Below are positions 21,464-31,849 of a stretch of DNA of 64,000 nucleotides, in pieces. The stretch covers positions 106,403,152 through 106,467,151 of the forward strand of contig NC_057832.1 in the NCBI RefSeq assembly GCF_910594005.1, read 5' to 3'. The position numbers were made by a program, and so were the translations under genes. The notes under the pieces are model-generated. The model was not told the DNA's origin. It ran no database searches and saw only the letters and a program-made list of their open reading frames with translations. How positions within the stretch are numbered: position 1 is the first letter of the stretch; every line of letters starts with the position of its first letter. This DNA comes from Cervus elaphus (lineage: Eukaryota > Chordata > Mammalia > Artiodactyla > Cervidae).

Positions 21464-22493
21464 CCCTTCAGTTTAGTTGCTCAGTTGTATCTGACTCTTT
21501 GCAACCCCATGTACTGCAGCACACCAGGCTTCCCTGTCCTTCACCAGCTCCTGGAGTTTACTCACACTCATGTCCATTGAGTCAGTGATGCCATCCAACC
21601 ATCTCATCCTTGGTCATCTCCTTCTCCTCTTGCCTTCAATCTTTCCCAGCATCAGAGTTTTTTCATATGAGTCAATTCTTTGCATCAGGCGGCCAAAGCA
21701 TTGGAGTTTCAGCTTCAGCATCAGTCTTTCCAGTGAATATTCAGGAGTGATCTCCTTTAGGATGGACTGGTTGGATCTCCTTGCAGTCCAAGGGACTCTC
21801 AAGAGTCTTCTTCAACACCACAGTTCCAAAGCATCAATTCTTCGGTGCTCAGCTTTCTTTATGGTCCAACTCTCATATCCATACATTCCCCATCTATTTG
21901 CCGTGAAGGGATGGGACCAGATGCCATGATCTTAGTTTTCTGAATGTTGAGCTTTAAGCCAACTCTTTCACTCTCCTCTTTCACTTTCATCAAGAGGCTT
22001 TTTCGTTCTTCTTCATTTTCTGCCATAAGGGTGGTGTCATCTGCATACCTGAGGTTATTGATATTTCTCCCAGCAATCTTGATTCCAGCTTGTGCTTCCT
22101 TCAGCCCAGCATTTCTCATGATGTACTCTGCATGTAAGTTAAATAAGCAGGGTGACAATCTACAGCCTTGACATACTCCTTTTCCTATTTGGAACCAGTT
22201 TGTTGTTCCATGTCTAGTTCTAACTGTTGCTTCCTGACCTGCAAACAGGTTTCTCAAGTGGCAGGTCAGGTGGTCTGGTATTCCCATCTCCTTCAGAATT
22301 TTCCACAGTTTATTGTGATCCACCCAGTCAAAGGCTTTGGCATAGTCAATAAAGCAGAAATGGATGTTTTTCTGGAACTCTCTTGCTTTTTCAATGATCC
22401 AGCAGATGTTGGCAATTTGACCTCTGGTTCTTCTGCCTTTTCTAAAACCAGCTTGAACATCTGGAAGTTTACAGTTCACGTATTGCTGAAGCC
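21464..22493 (-). mobile_element. BovB LINE, RT and 3' end, internal deletion
   Basis: The minus-strand BovB carries its 3' end at 21464 and an open RT stretch at 21859-22479 (about 206 codons). Visible RT blocks are FIDYAKAFDWVDH, GVCQGCRLSPCLFNL and LRYADDTTLMA, so both active-site aspartates remain. Near 21890 the sequence jumps from the CATCCATACAT block to CCATCTATTTGCC; compared with the copy at 24,645, about 200 bp are missing, which breaks the C-terminal frame. RTE elements encode an endonuclease and RT that mobilise BovB and probably Bov-tA. This copy lacks the endonuclease. Confidence 0.88.
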
Positions 22494-22894
22494 CTATGAC
22501 TCCATTTATGCTAAACTGAAGGTCTATGTCTCACCTCATCCCCTTTCACTTTGCTGCACTTTTGTCTTTGGCCATTTTTGTATAATATCTGGGAGACAGG
22601 GAGACAACCACTCGGAGGAGTTGTGTCTCCCAACACAACTGAGAGACAAGGAAACAGCACAACTAAGTGCTTTGCTGTCTGTGTGTGAGCCAAAAACAGA
22701 TGCACAGTGACCAATCACCAACATATTTTAAAAGCAGTGACGTGATTGGTCACCAATGGTAATGTGCACTTGTTATTTACATAGTGATTTCTGGACTTAA
22801 GAGCCAGTAGGGTAGTTCGTACTTTATGTAGTTCCTTAGAGTTAATAGACCATAGTAACAGAAATTTGAATCATGCTGTTGGGAGGCTGGTGCA
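22494..22894. other. Unassigned stretch with CCAAT inverted repeat
   Basis: This is not a recognised repeat and has no coding frame worth calling. It holds a perfect 12-bp inverted repeat (listed separately) and a GGGAGACAAC / GTTGTGTCTCCC imperfect palindrome near 22598-22632. Confidence 0.5.
22707..22753. repeat. Perfect 12-bp inverted repeat holding CCAAT boxes
   Basis: GTGACCAATCAC at 22707-22718 and its exact reverse complement GTGATTGGTCAC at 22742-22753 are separated by 23 bp. Each arm contains a CCAAT core, and a third CCAAT follows at 22753-22757. This could be paired NF-Y-type sites or the relic of a mobile-element promoter; neither is proven. Confidence 0.6.
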
Positions 22895-23115
22895 TGCTGT
22901 GAGGTAAATCGCTTCAGTCATGTCTGACTCTGTGACCCCATGGATTTTATTCCACCAGGCTCCACTGTTTCTGGGTTTCCCCAGGTAAGAATACTGGAGT
23001 AGGTTGCTGTGCCCTCCTCTAGGGGATCTTCCCAACCCAGGGATTGAACTCACATCTCCTGTGCCTCCTGAATTGACAGGCGGTTCTTTACCACTAGTGC
23101 CACCTGGGAAGCCCC
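22895..23115 (-). mobile_element. Bov-tA SINE
   Basis: Minus-strand Bov-A body (CGCTTCAGTCATGTCTGACT ...) and reversed tRNA-like head ending CCACCTGGGAAGCCCC. Confidence 0.86.
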
Positions 23116-23270
23116 GGAGGCTGATACTGCTTAACTAAACCATGGAATCTTAGCAACATAAATGTTCTGGTTGTGTAACTTCTGAATGTCTGTTTGATGT
23201 AAATACATTTCCAGCTGCATCAGGCATCAATGGGTTTCTCCTCCTTCTTTGTGAAATTTCTTCTCTAATT

Positions 23271-23271
<1 letters not shown>

Positions 23272-23321
<50 letters not shown>
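23272..23321. repeat. (TG)n microsatellite
   Basis: About 24 TG units with one interruption (GTGCGTG). A length polymorphism is likely. Confidence 0.95.
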
Positions 23322-23324
<3 letters not shown>

Positions 23325-23522
23325 AAACGATGGAGGAAACATGAAGGAGGAGTAAAACTATTTTCTTAAAAACTAAAGAAATGAAGTTCCTATGTAATGG
23401 ACCAATGTAGAAATGCTGGTTGAGACAGAAAATGTTTCTTTGTATAATGTAAGTTAAGAGTTCATACTCCTTGGCTTTATCTGCCATTGACTATTTTTTG
23501 GAGGAAAAACATTTTCTCTACC

Positions 23523-23797
23523 TGCTGCTGCTGCTAAGTCGCTTCAGTCGTGTCCGACTCTGTGCGACTCCATAGATGGTAGCCCACCAGGCTCCCCTGT
23601 CCCTGGGATTCTCCAGGCGAGACAACTGGAGTGGGTTGCCATTTCCTTCTCCAATGCATGAAAGTGAAAAGTGAAAGTGAAGTCACTCAGTCATGCCCAA
23701 CTCTTAGTGACCCCACGGACTGCAGCCTACCAGGCTCCTCTGTCCACGGGATTTTCCAGGCAAGAGTACTGGAGTGGGGTGCCATTGCCTTCTCCGT
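23523..23797 (-). mobile_element. Bov-A2 SINE (two Bov-A monomers)
   Basis: Two Bov-A units in the same orientation (23523-23655 and about 23685-23797) are joined by a short AAGTGAAAAGTGAAAGTG linker, the defining dimer layout of Bov-A2. It starts with the GCTGCTGCTGCTAAGTCGC end and has no tRNA head. Confidence 0.88.
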
Positions 23798-23865
23798 TCC
23801 TCTGCCTAATCTCAATTAAATAGCACTGCTAATGGATCAGGTCAGGTGGGAATAAACTGTTGGGA

Positions 23866-23949
23866 GAAGGGAGTAATAAGGGGTAGTAATAAGGGGTAAG
23901 GGTAGTAAGGGTACTACTGTAAGGGTAGTATGAGGGGAGTAATAAAGGA
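23866..23949 (+). repeat. Short GGGTAGTAA-type minisatellite
   Basis: Irregular repeats of GGGAGTAATAAGG, GGGTAGTAATAAGG and AAGGGTAGTA run over about 80 bp. The repeats are imperfect. Confidence 0.65.
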
Positions 23950-24122
23950 TACCTGGGTGTGTAGATCTTGGTATTAACCTTCAAAACCATTCATCCACTT
24001 TTTCCAACAACAAACAAAATAGTCATTTTGAGAACACACTGATGTTAATTGTGTATGTCTAATATATCAGCTCATGCTCCACATGCAACATTGATTTTTT
24101 TTCATAATAGTATATTACTTAT

Positions 24123-24340
24123 TTTTGTTGTTGTTGTTTAGTCATGAAGTGATGCCCAACCCTTTTGTGACCCCATGGACTATAGCCTGCCAGGCTCCTC
24201 TGTCCATGAATTTCCCAGACAAGAATACTGGAGTGGTTTCCATTTCCTTCTCCAGGGGAATCTTTCTGACCTGGGATCGAACCCACAGCCCCTGCATTGG
24301 CAAGCAGATTCTTTAGTACTGAACCACCAGGGAAGCCTGT
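24123..24340 (-). mobile_element. Bov-tA SINE
   Basis: Minus-strand Bov-A body beginning with a (GTT)n run and GTCATGAAGTGATGCCCAAC, then a reversed head ending CACCAGGGAAGCC. Confidence 0.86.
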
Positions 24341-24634
24341 AGTATTTACAATACCCAAATGCATACATTTTAATTCATTTTTATTGTTCTTACTAGGTAC
24401 ACAGGTTTCCAGGGAGAGCCAAAGTAAGCTTATACCCAATATAAGAGAAAATATATCTATAGTTTAAGTAAAAGAAAGAAAAAGAAAATGGTCAGAATGC
24501 ACATATGACTCTTTTCATTGTCAAAATGAAGGGTTTTTTGTAGACTTGCAATTTAAAAATAGATTCCATATTCTATGATTTTTTTCTCTTATTGTCTGTG
24601 CAGATCTTCTATACTTTGATCTAGATTTTTTTTC
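24341..24634. other. Unassigned stretch
   Basis: Nothing recognisable was found. Confidence 0.4.
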
Positions 24635-25938
24635 CCTCTCTTTTCAGTCAATTCAGTTCAGTCGCTCAGTTGTGTCTGACTCTTTGCAACTCCATGGACT
24701 GTAGCACACCAGGCCTCCCTGTCCACCAACTCCCTGAGTTTACTCAAAGTGATGTCCATTGAGTCGGGGATGCCCATCTCATCCACTGTCGTCCCCTTCT
24801 CCCATCTTCAATCTTTTCCAGCATCAGGGGCTTTTCCAATGAGTCAGTTCTTCACATCAGGTGGCCAAAGTACTGGAGTTTCAGTTTCAACATCAGTCCT
24901 TCCAATGAATATTCAGGACTGATTTCCTTTAGGATGGACTGGTTAGATTTCTTTGCAGTCCAAGACACTCTCAATAGTCTTTTCCAACACTACAGTTCAA
25001 AAGCATCAATTCTTCGGCGCTCAGCTTTCTTTATAGTTCCACTCTCACATCCATACATGACTACTGGAAAAACCATAGCTTTGACTAGATGGAACTTTGT
25101 TGGCAGAGTAATGTCTCTGCTTTTTAATATGCTGTCTAGGTTGGTCATAACTTTTCTTCCAAGGAGCAAGTGCTTTTAATTTCATGGTTGCAGTCACCAT
25201 CTGCAGTGATTTTGGAGCCCAAAAAATAAAGTCAGCCACTGTTTCCACTGTTTCTCCATGTATTTGCCATGAAGGGATGGGACCGGATGCCATGATCTTA
25301 GTTTTCTGAATGTTGAGCTTTAAGCCAACTTTTTCACTCTCCTCTTTCACTTTCATCAAGAGGCTCTTTCGTTCTTCTTTGCTTTCTGCCATAAGGGTGG
25401 TGTCATCTGCATATCTGAGGTCATTGACATTTCTCTTGGCAATCTTGATTCCAGGTTGTGCTTCCTCCAGCCCAGTATTTCTCATGATGTACTCTGCATA
25501 TAAGTTAAATAAGCAGGGTGACAATCTACAGCCTTGACGTACTCCTTTCCTGATTTGGAACCAGTCTGTTGTTCCATGTCCAGTTCTAACTGTTGCTTCC
25601 TCACCTGCATACAGATTTCTCTAGAGGCAGGTCAGGTAGTCTGGTATTCCCATCTCTTTCAGAATTTTCCACAGTTTATTGTGATCCAGACAAAGACTTG
25701 GCATAGTGAATAAAGCAGAAATAGATGTGTTTCTGGAACTGTCTTGCTTTTTCAATGATCCATGGTTGCCAATTTTATCTCTGGCTCCTCTGCCTTTTCT
25801 AAATCCAGCTTGAACATCTGGAAGTTCACAGTTCACGTATTGCTGAAGCCTGACTTGGAGAATTTTGAGCATTACTAGCGTGTGAGATGAGTGCAATTAT
25901 GAGGTAGTTTGAGCATTCTTTGGCATTACCTCTCTTTT
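24635..25938 (-). mobile_element. BovB LINE, 5'-truncated, about 1.3 kb
   Basis: The minus-strand BovB has body 24645-25928. A 10-bp repeat CCTCTCTTTT at 24635-24644 and 25929-25938 is a candidate target-site duplication. The RT frame is open at 25524-25045 with SPCLFNLYAEYIM and LRYADDTTLMAES. A separate frame (25896-25621) holds the preceding VQAGFRKGRGARDKIGN and HNKLWKILKEMG region. Stops and frame changes separate them, so it is a pseudogene. It is truncated before the endonuclease. Confidence 0.87.
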
Positions 25939-26214
25939 AAGATCAGCAATAAATATTGCACTTAGTTTCCAAAGAGCTATTTGTGCATATTATATAGTGA
26001 AAAACGGGATGGATCTTTGGCCTGGGGCCTGATATGACAACTATGGTGTTGTTTTCCGATTCATTTGGGAAGTTTAGGGAGACATAAGAATGGAGCAGGT
26101 AGACAGTAACCACAACTTTGGCATCAATTTTACCTCCAGAGCCAACTTACATCTTTTAAAACAAGGATTTTAAAGAGGGCATGGTAATCGAATGCTGTAG
26201 GTGTGAAGAAATGT

Positions 26215-26365
26215 AGCAGTCCTCTTGTTCAGTCTTCTCGTTTTACTGATGAGGAAACCGGACTCAGAGGAATAGTGAAACTTTTTTGAAGTTAGTTTAG
26301 GCAGGACTACAACTCAGTTATTTGATTCTTACCTCACTGAGAGTTTTGCCACATTGTGCTTCTAA
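26215..26365 (+). repeat. MIR-like fragment
   Basis: CGTTTTACTGATGAGGAAAC followed by GACTCAGAGGAATAGTG and a CAGGACTACAACTCAG block is a diverged MIR core and tail. Confidence 0.6.
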
Positions 26366-27000
26366 AGGCTAGCAGCAATTGTAGACCCGAGTATTATTTT
26401 AAAACTGTCTACAAGGCACAGTAAATCAATTACTAAAAAAAAATTAGCTCCAAATAGATTTTCTTTAATGAGAAATAATGCATAACAAATAAGACTATAA
26501 TAACTTACAAAGTCTTTGGACAATTGCCCTGTGAATCTCCCAGACATCTTAAACTGTGTCTATTGAGCTAAAACACACCAAATTAAAATTCAATTGAATT
26601 GGTCCCTCAGATAACTACAATAACCACACGGGTTCAGTTCTCCTGATCAGTTAAGTGAAGATGAATTGCTGAAGAGAGCCAGATAATTTGCCTGAGAAGT
26701 GGGTTCACTTATAGACATTGTCATGGTGAAAAAACAGTCTTTTGTAAGTCAACTTGAGTTCCCAGAAACTTCCTATTTTCAAAGACCAATATTTATAAGT
26801 ATTATATATGCCTTATTATATATATAATACATGTATATAATATATATCTGTATATTCTGAACTCCTTTGAGAAATTAAGATTTTATCATCACTGATCGCC
26901 AATTGGAGAAATGTATTTATAATTAATCTTGCACATTTATTTATAAGTAATTTGTATTTGGAAGTGGTAAGACCATAAGGTCAAATAGATAAGTTTTATA
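26366..27000. other. Unassigned AT-rich stretch
   Basis: No gene was seen. A TA-rich low-complexity patch lies at about 26800-26865. Confidence 0.4.
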
Positions 27001-27054
27001 TATCTTTCTTTTTTTAAATTAATTTATCTATTTTGATTGGAGGCTAATTTCTTT
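27001..27054 (-). mobile_element. Left part of older L1 3'-end relic
   Basis: A T-rich tract followed by TTTTGATTGGAGGCTAATTTC matches the terminal L1 3' UTR block. The matching continuation lies at 30466-30495 (ACAATATTGTGGTGGTTTTG) beyond the young L1 that split it. Confidence 0.65.
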
Positions 27055-30000
27055 TTTTTTTAATTTATTTATTTTTTCAGTGGGTTTTGTCATACATTGA
27101 CATGAATCAGCAATAGATTTACCCGTATTCCCCATCCCGATCCCCCCTCCCACCTCCCTCTCCACCCAATTTCTCTGGGTCTTCCCAGTGCACCAGGCCC
27201 AAGCACTTGTCTCATGCATCCAGCCTGGGCTGGTGATATGTTTCACCATAGATAATATACATGCTGTTCTTTCGCAACATCCCACCCTCACCTTCTCCCA
27301 CAGAGTTCAAAAGTCTGTTCTGTACTTCTGTGTCTCTTTTTCTATTTTGCATATAGGGTTGTCGTTACCATCTTTCTAAATTCCATATATATGTGTTAAT
27401 ATGTTGTAATGTTCTTTATCTTTCTGGCTTACTTCACTCTGTATAATGGGCTCCAGTTTCATCCATCTCATTAGAACTGGTTCAAATGAATTCTTTTTAA
27501 CGGCTGAGTAATATTCCATGGTGTATATGTACCACAGCTTCCTTATCCATTCATCTGCTGATGGGCATCTAGGTTGCTTCCATGTCCTGGCTATTATAAA
27601 CAGTGCTGCGATGAACATTGGGGTGCACGTGTCTCTTTCAGATCTGGTTTCCTCGGTGTGTATGCACAGGAGTGGTATTGCTGGGTCACATGGCAGTTCT
27701 ATTTCCAGTTTTTTAAGAAATCTCCACACTGTTCTTCATAGCGGCTGTACTAGTTTGCATTCCCACCAACAGTGTAAGAGGGTTCCCTTTTCTCCACACC
27801 CTCTCCAGCATTTATTGCTTGTAGATTTTTCAATAGCAGCCATCCTGACTGGCGTGTAATGGTACCTCATTGTGGTTTTGATTTGCATTTCTCTAATAAT
27901 GAGTGATATTGAGCATCTTTTCATGTGTTTGTTAGCCATCTGTATGTCTTCTTTGGAGAAATGTCTGTTTAGATCTTTGGCCCATTTTTTGATTGGGTCA
28001 TTTATTTTTCTGGAATTGAGCTTCAAGAGTTGCTTGTATATTTTTGAGATTAATCCTTTGTCTGTTGCTTCATTTGCTATTATTTTCTCCCAATCTGACG
28101 GCTGTCTTTTCACCTTACTTATAGTTTCCTTTGTTGTTCAAAAGCTTTTAAGTTTCATTAGGTCCCATTTGTTTAGTTTTGCTTTTATTTCCAATATTCT
28201 AGGAGGTGGGTCATAGAGGATCTTGCTGTGATTTATGTCAGAGAGTGTTTTGCCTATGTTCTCCTCTAGGAGTTTTATAGTTTCTGGTCTTACATTTAGA
28301 TCCTTAATCCATTTTGAGTTTATTTTTGTGTATGGTGTTAGAAAGTGTTCTAGTTTCATTCTTTTACAAGTGGTTGACCAGTTTTCCCAGCACCACTTGT
28401 TAAAGAGGTTGTCTTTTTTCCATTGTGTATCCTTGCCTCCTTTGTCAAAGATAAGGTGTCCATAGGTTCGTGGATTTATCTCTGGGCTTTCTATTCTGTT
28501 CCATTGATCTATATTTCTGTCTTTGTGCCAGTACCATACTGTCTTGATGACTGTGGCTTTGTAGTAGAGTCTGAAGTCAGGCAGGTTGATTCCTCCAGTT
28601 CCATTCTTCTTTCTCAAGATTATTTTGGCTATTCGAGGTTTTTTGTATTTCCATACAAATTGTGAAATTCTTTGTTCTAGTTCTGTGAAAAATACCGTTG
28701 GTAGCTTGATAGGGATTGCATTGAATCTATAGACTGCTTTGGGTAGAATAGCCATTTTGACAATATTGATTCTTCCAATCCATGAGCATGGTATGTTTCT
28801 CCATCTGTTTGTGTCCTCTTTGATTTCTTTCATCAGTGTTTTATAGTTTTCTATGTATAGGTCTTTTGTTTCTTTAGGTAGATATACTCCTAAGTATTTT
28901 ATTCTTTTTGTTGCAATGGTGAATGGTATTGTTTCCTTAATTTCTCTTTCTGTTTTTTCATTGTTAGTATATAGGAATGCAAGGGATTTCTGTGTGTTAA
29001 TTTTATATCCTGCAACTTTACTATATTCATTGATTAGCTCTAGTAATTTTCTGGTAGAGTCTTTAGGGTTTTCTATATAGAGGATCATGTCATCTGCAAA
29101 CAGTGAGAGTTTTACTTCTTCTTTTCCTATCTGGATTCCTTTTACTTCTTTTTCTGCTCTGATTGCTGTGGCCAGAACTTCCAACACTATGTTGAATAAT
29201 AGTGGTGAGAGTGGGCACCCTTGTCTTGTTCCTGATTTCAGGGGAAATGCCTTCAATTTTTCACCATTGAGGGTGATGCTTGCTGTGGGTTTGTCATATA
29301 TAGCTTTTATTATGTTGAGGTATGTTCCTTCTATTCCTGCTTTTTGGAGAGTTTTAATCATAAATGAGTGTTGAATTTTGTCAAAGGCTTTCTCTGCATC
29401 TATTGAGATAATCATATGGTTTTTATCTTTCAATTTGTTAATGTGGTGTATTACATTGATTGATTTGCGGATATTAAAGAATCCTTGCATTCCTGGGATA
29501 AAGCCCACTTGGTCATGGTGTATGATTTTTTTAATATGTTGTTGGATTCTGTTTGCTAGAATTTTGTTAAGGATTTTTGCATCTATGTTCATCAGTGATA
29601 TTGGCCTGTAGTTTTCTTTTTTTGTGGCATCTTTGTCTGGTTTTGGAATTAGGGTGATGGTGGCCTCATAGAATGAGTTTGGAAGTTTACCTTCCTCTGC
29701 AATTTTCTGGAAGAGTTTGAGTAAGATAGGTGTTAGCTCTTCTCTAAATTTTTGGTAGAATTCAGCTGTGAAGCCATCTGGTCCTGGGCTTTTGTTTGCT
29801 GGTAGATTTTTGATGACAGTTTCGATTTCCTTGCTTGTGATGGGTCTGTTAAGATCTTCTATTTCTTCCTGGTTCAGTTTTGGAAAGTTATACTTTTCTA
29901 AGAATTTGTCCATTTCATCCAAGTTGTCCATTTTATTGGCATAGAGCTGCTGGTAGTAGTCTCTTATGATCCTTTGTATTTCAGTGTTGTCTGTTGTGAT

Positions 30001-30465
30001 CTCTCCATTTTCATTTCTAATTTTGTTAATTTGGTTCTTCTCTCTTTGCTTCTTAATGAGTCTTGCTAATGGTTTGTCAATTTTGTTTATTTTTTCAAAA
30101 AACCAGCTTTTAGCTTTGTTGATTTTTGCTATGGTCTCTTTAGTTTCTTTTGCATTTATTTCTGCCCTAATTTTTAGGATTTCTTTCCTTCTGCTAACCC
30201 TGGGGTTCTTCATTTCTTCCTTCTCTAATTGCTTTAGGTGTAGAGTTAGGTTATTTATTTGGCTTTTTTCTTGTTTCTTGATGTGAGCCTGTAATGCTAT
30301 GAACCTTCCCCTTAGCAGTGCTTTTACAGTATCCCATAGGTTTTCGGTTGTTGTGTTTTCATTTTCATTCATTTCTATGCATATTTTGATTTCTTTTTTG
30401 ATTTCTTCTATGATTTGTTGGTTATTCAGAAGCGTGTTATTTAGTGATTCGAGGCTAATTTCTTT
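27034..30465 (-). mobile_element. 5'-truncated young L1 in an older L1 relic
   Basis: The L1 body 27055-30444 on the minus strand is very similar to the full-length copy at 1.4-9.0 kb. A 21-bp direct repeat with one mismatch (27034-27054 and 30445-30465) is the target-site duplication. The duplicated sequence is itself the GGAGGCTAATTTC block of an older L1 3' UTR. The truncation point falls at ORF2 codon 251, so the 5' UTR, ORF1 and the whole endonuclease are missing. The 3' UTR and A-rich tail (27055-27080) are present. Confidence 0.93.
27376..30444 (-). pseudogene. L1 ORF2, truncated, two premature stops
   Basis: This corresponds to ORF2 residues 251-1272. The reading frame is unbroken in phase but has two nonsense changes. 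TGA at 28138-28140 replaces the Cys of the KSFCTTKE block (codon 1019). TGA at 27736-27738 replaces the first Trp of QPLWKTVW (codon 1153, in the Cys/His segment). The RT core, including [29 protein letters not shown] and FADD, is intact in sequence. Without the endonuclease and C-terminus it cannot work as an autonomous element. Confidence 0.92.
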
Positions 30466-30610
30466 ACAATATTGTGGTGGTTTTGTTTTATAAATAAAAT
30501 AAGACAGAATCTTAACAATTTAAAGGCAGAAAGAACCTTTGTTCTGCCTGAACCCAGATGAGAATTCCTATCTCATAATTCCCAGCTAAGTGCTCTTTTC
30601 ACTGTCTTCT

Positions 30611-30886
30611 ATGAGAAAGCAATGGCAACCCACTCTAGTACTCTTGCCTGGAAAATCCCATGGACAGAGGAGCCTGGCAGGCTGCAGTCCATGGGGTAGC
30701 TAGGAGTCGGACATGACTGAGCGACTTCACTTTCACTTTTCACTTTCAGGCATTAGAGAAGGAAATGGCAACCTACTCCAGTGCTCTTGCCTGGAGAATC
30801 CCAGGGACGGGTGAGCCTGGTGGGCTGCCGTCTATGGGGTCGCACAGAGTCGGACACGACTGAAGGGACTTAGCAGCAGCAGCATG
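30611..30886 (+). mobile_element. Bov-A2 SINE
   Basis: Two plus-strand Bov-A monomers (30611-30725 and about 30752-30886) are joined by CACTTTCACTTTTCACTTTC and end in the GACTTAGCAGCAGCAGCA block. This is a classic Bov-A2 dimer without a tRNA head. Confidence 0.9.
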
Positions 30887-31849
30887 AGTTATTGCTTCTC
30901 TTTCTTGAAAATCCAGACTGATCAGACAATAAAGCAATTGTTTCTTTAATCTACTGATCTGTTTTAACATGGTATCCTATTCAAAAGAAAAGACAATTTA
31001 ATAGACGAAGAAGACTGAACATTTATTTAAATTCTAATTGGAGTTCAAATGAAAGTCCTCTTTAGAGTTCCGTTCGCTCACAGTGTAACACCTCTTAACT
31101 CTTCTTTTCACCCATCTGTCTCAACAAAGTTCCCCTCAGTAGAACTCAGTTGTGAATTGCTTCATCCATCAGTTAACCATCCTCCAGTTTAACATCCAGC
31201 ACACAAGGATTTTTGTATTTCTCATCACTTCTCTCTTGCCTTACGGTCCTTTCTTCTACAGAAGTTACCAAGCCTTTCCCAGTGTAAATCCGTCCAGCTG
31301 GTGCTACCTCTTATACCACTTTGCACCAGTTCAGAAACCAACACATAATGATAAAAGCACTTTTTGCTTTGTTTTTTGTTGTTCTTTTCAAACAGAATAA
31401 TTGAGGATGTGAATTTGTGAATGCTCAATGTTAATATCTTTTCATTTACATAGCTTTTTGAAAACTCAGGTCCTTAACATGGAATGAGGAGGTGTATACA
31501 TCCATGTATGAGTTACATGACCTTTTGTTTTATTTGACATTTTTGTGTTTCCATGTCCTCCTTTCATATGTTTATTCCTCAGTATTTATAGCTACAACCA
31601 GTAAACTTTGTCTGAAGAAAGGAAGGCCTGAATTTGTTAGGACCAGGTAAATTATAAATTCATACATAAGTAAACCTAACTATACGTTTGAGTTTCTGTA
31701 TCTCCATTCTTAATTCTGTTTATCTTTGTGTAGCTACATCTATGCCCAGAGAAACTACTTGAAGAAAGTAATAGGGTAATTGAAGACTATAAAAGTAGTC
31801 ACTTTATTTTTATTTGCATGATAACACTGAAATTGTTTTGTATATTATT
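30887..31849. other. Unassigned stretch, no gene
   Basis: No recognised repeat or coding motif was found. Short frames near 31152 and 31225 lack any feature. Confidence 0.4.

Noticed and set aside
22168..22710. A 180-codon plus-strand frame
   Set aside because: It is antisense to the BovB reverse transcriptase for most of its length, then runs into unassigned DNA. No motif of its own.
23275..23321. Regular TG spacing as a possible CRISPR or tandem array
   Set aside because: It is a simple microsatellite with no spacers, in a mammalian genome.
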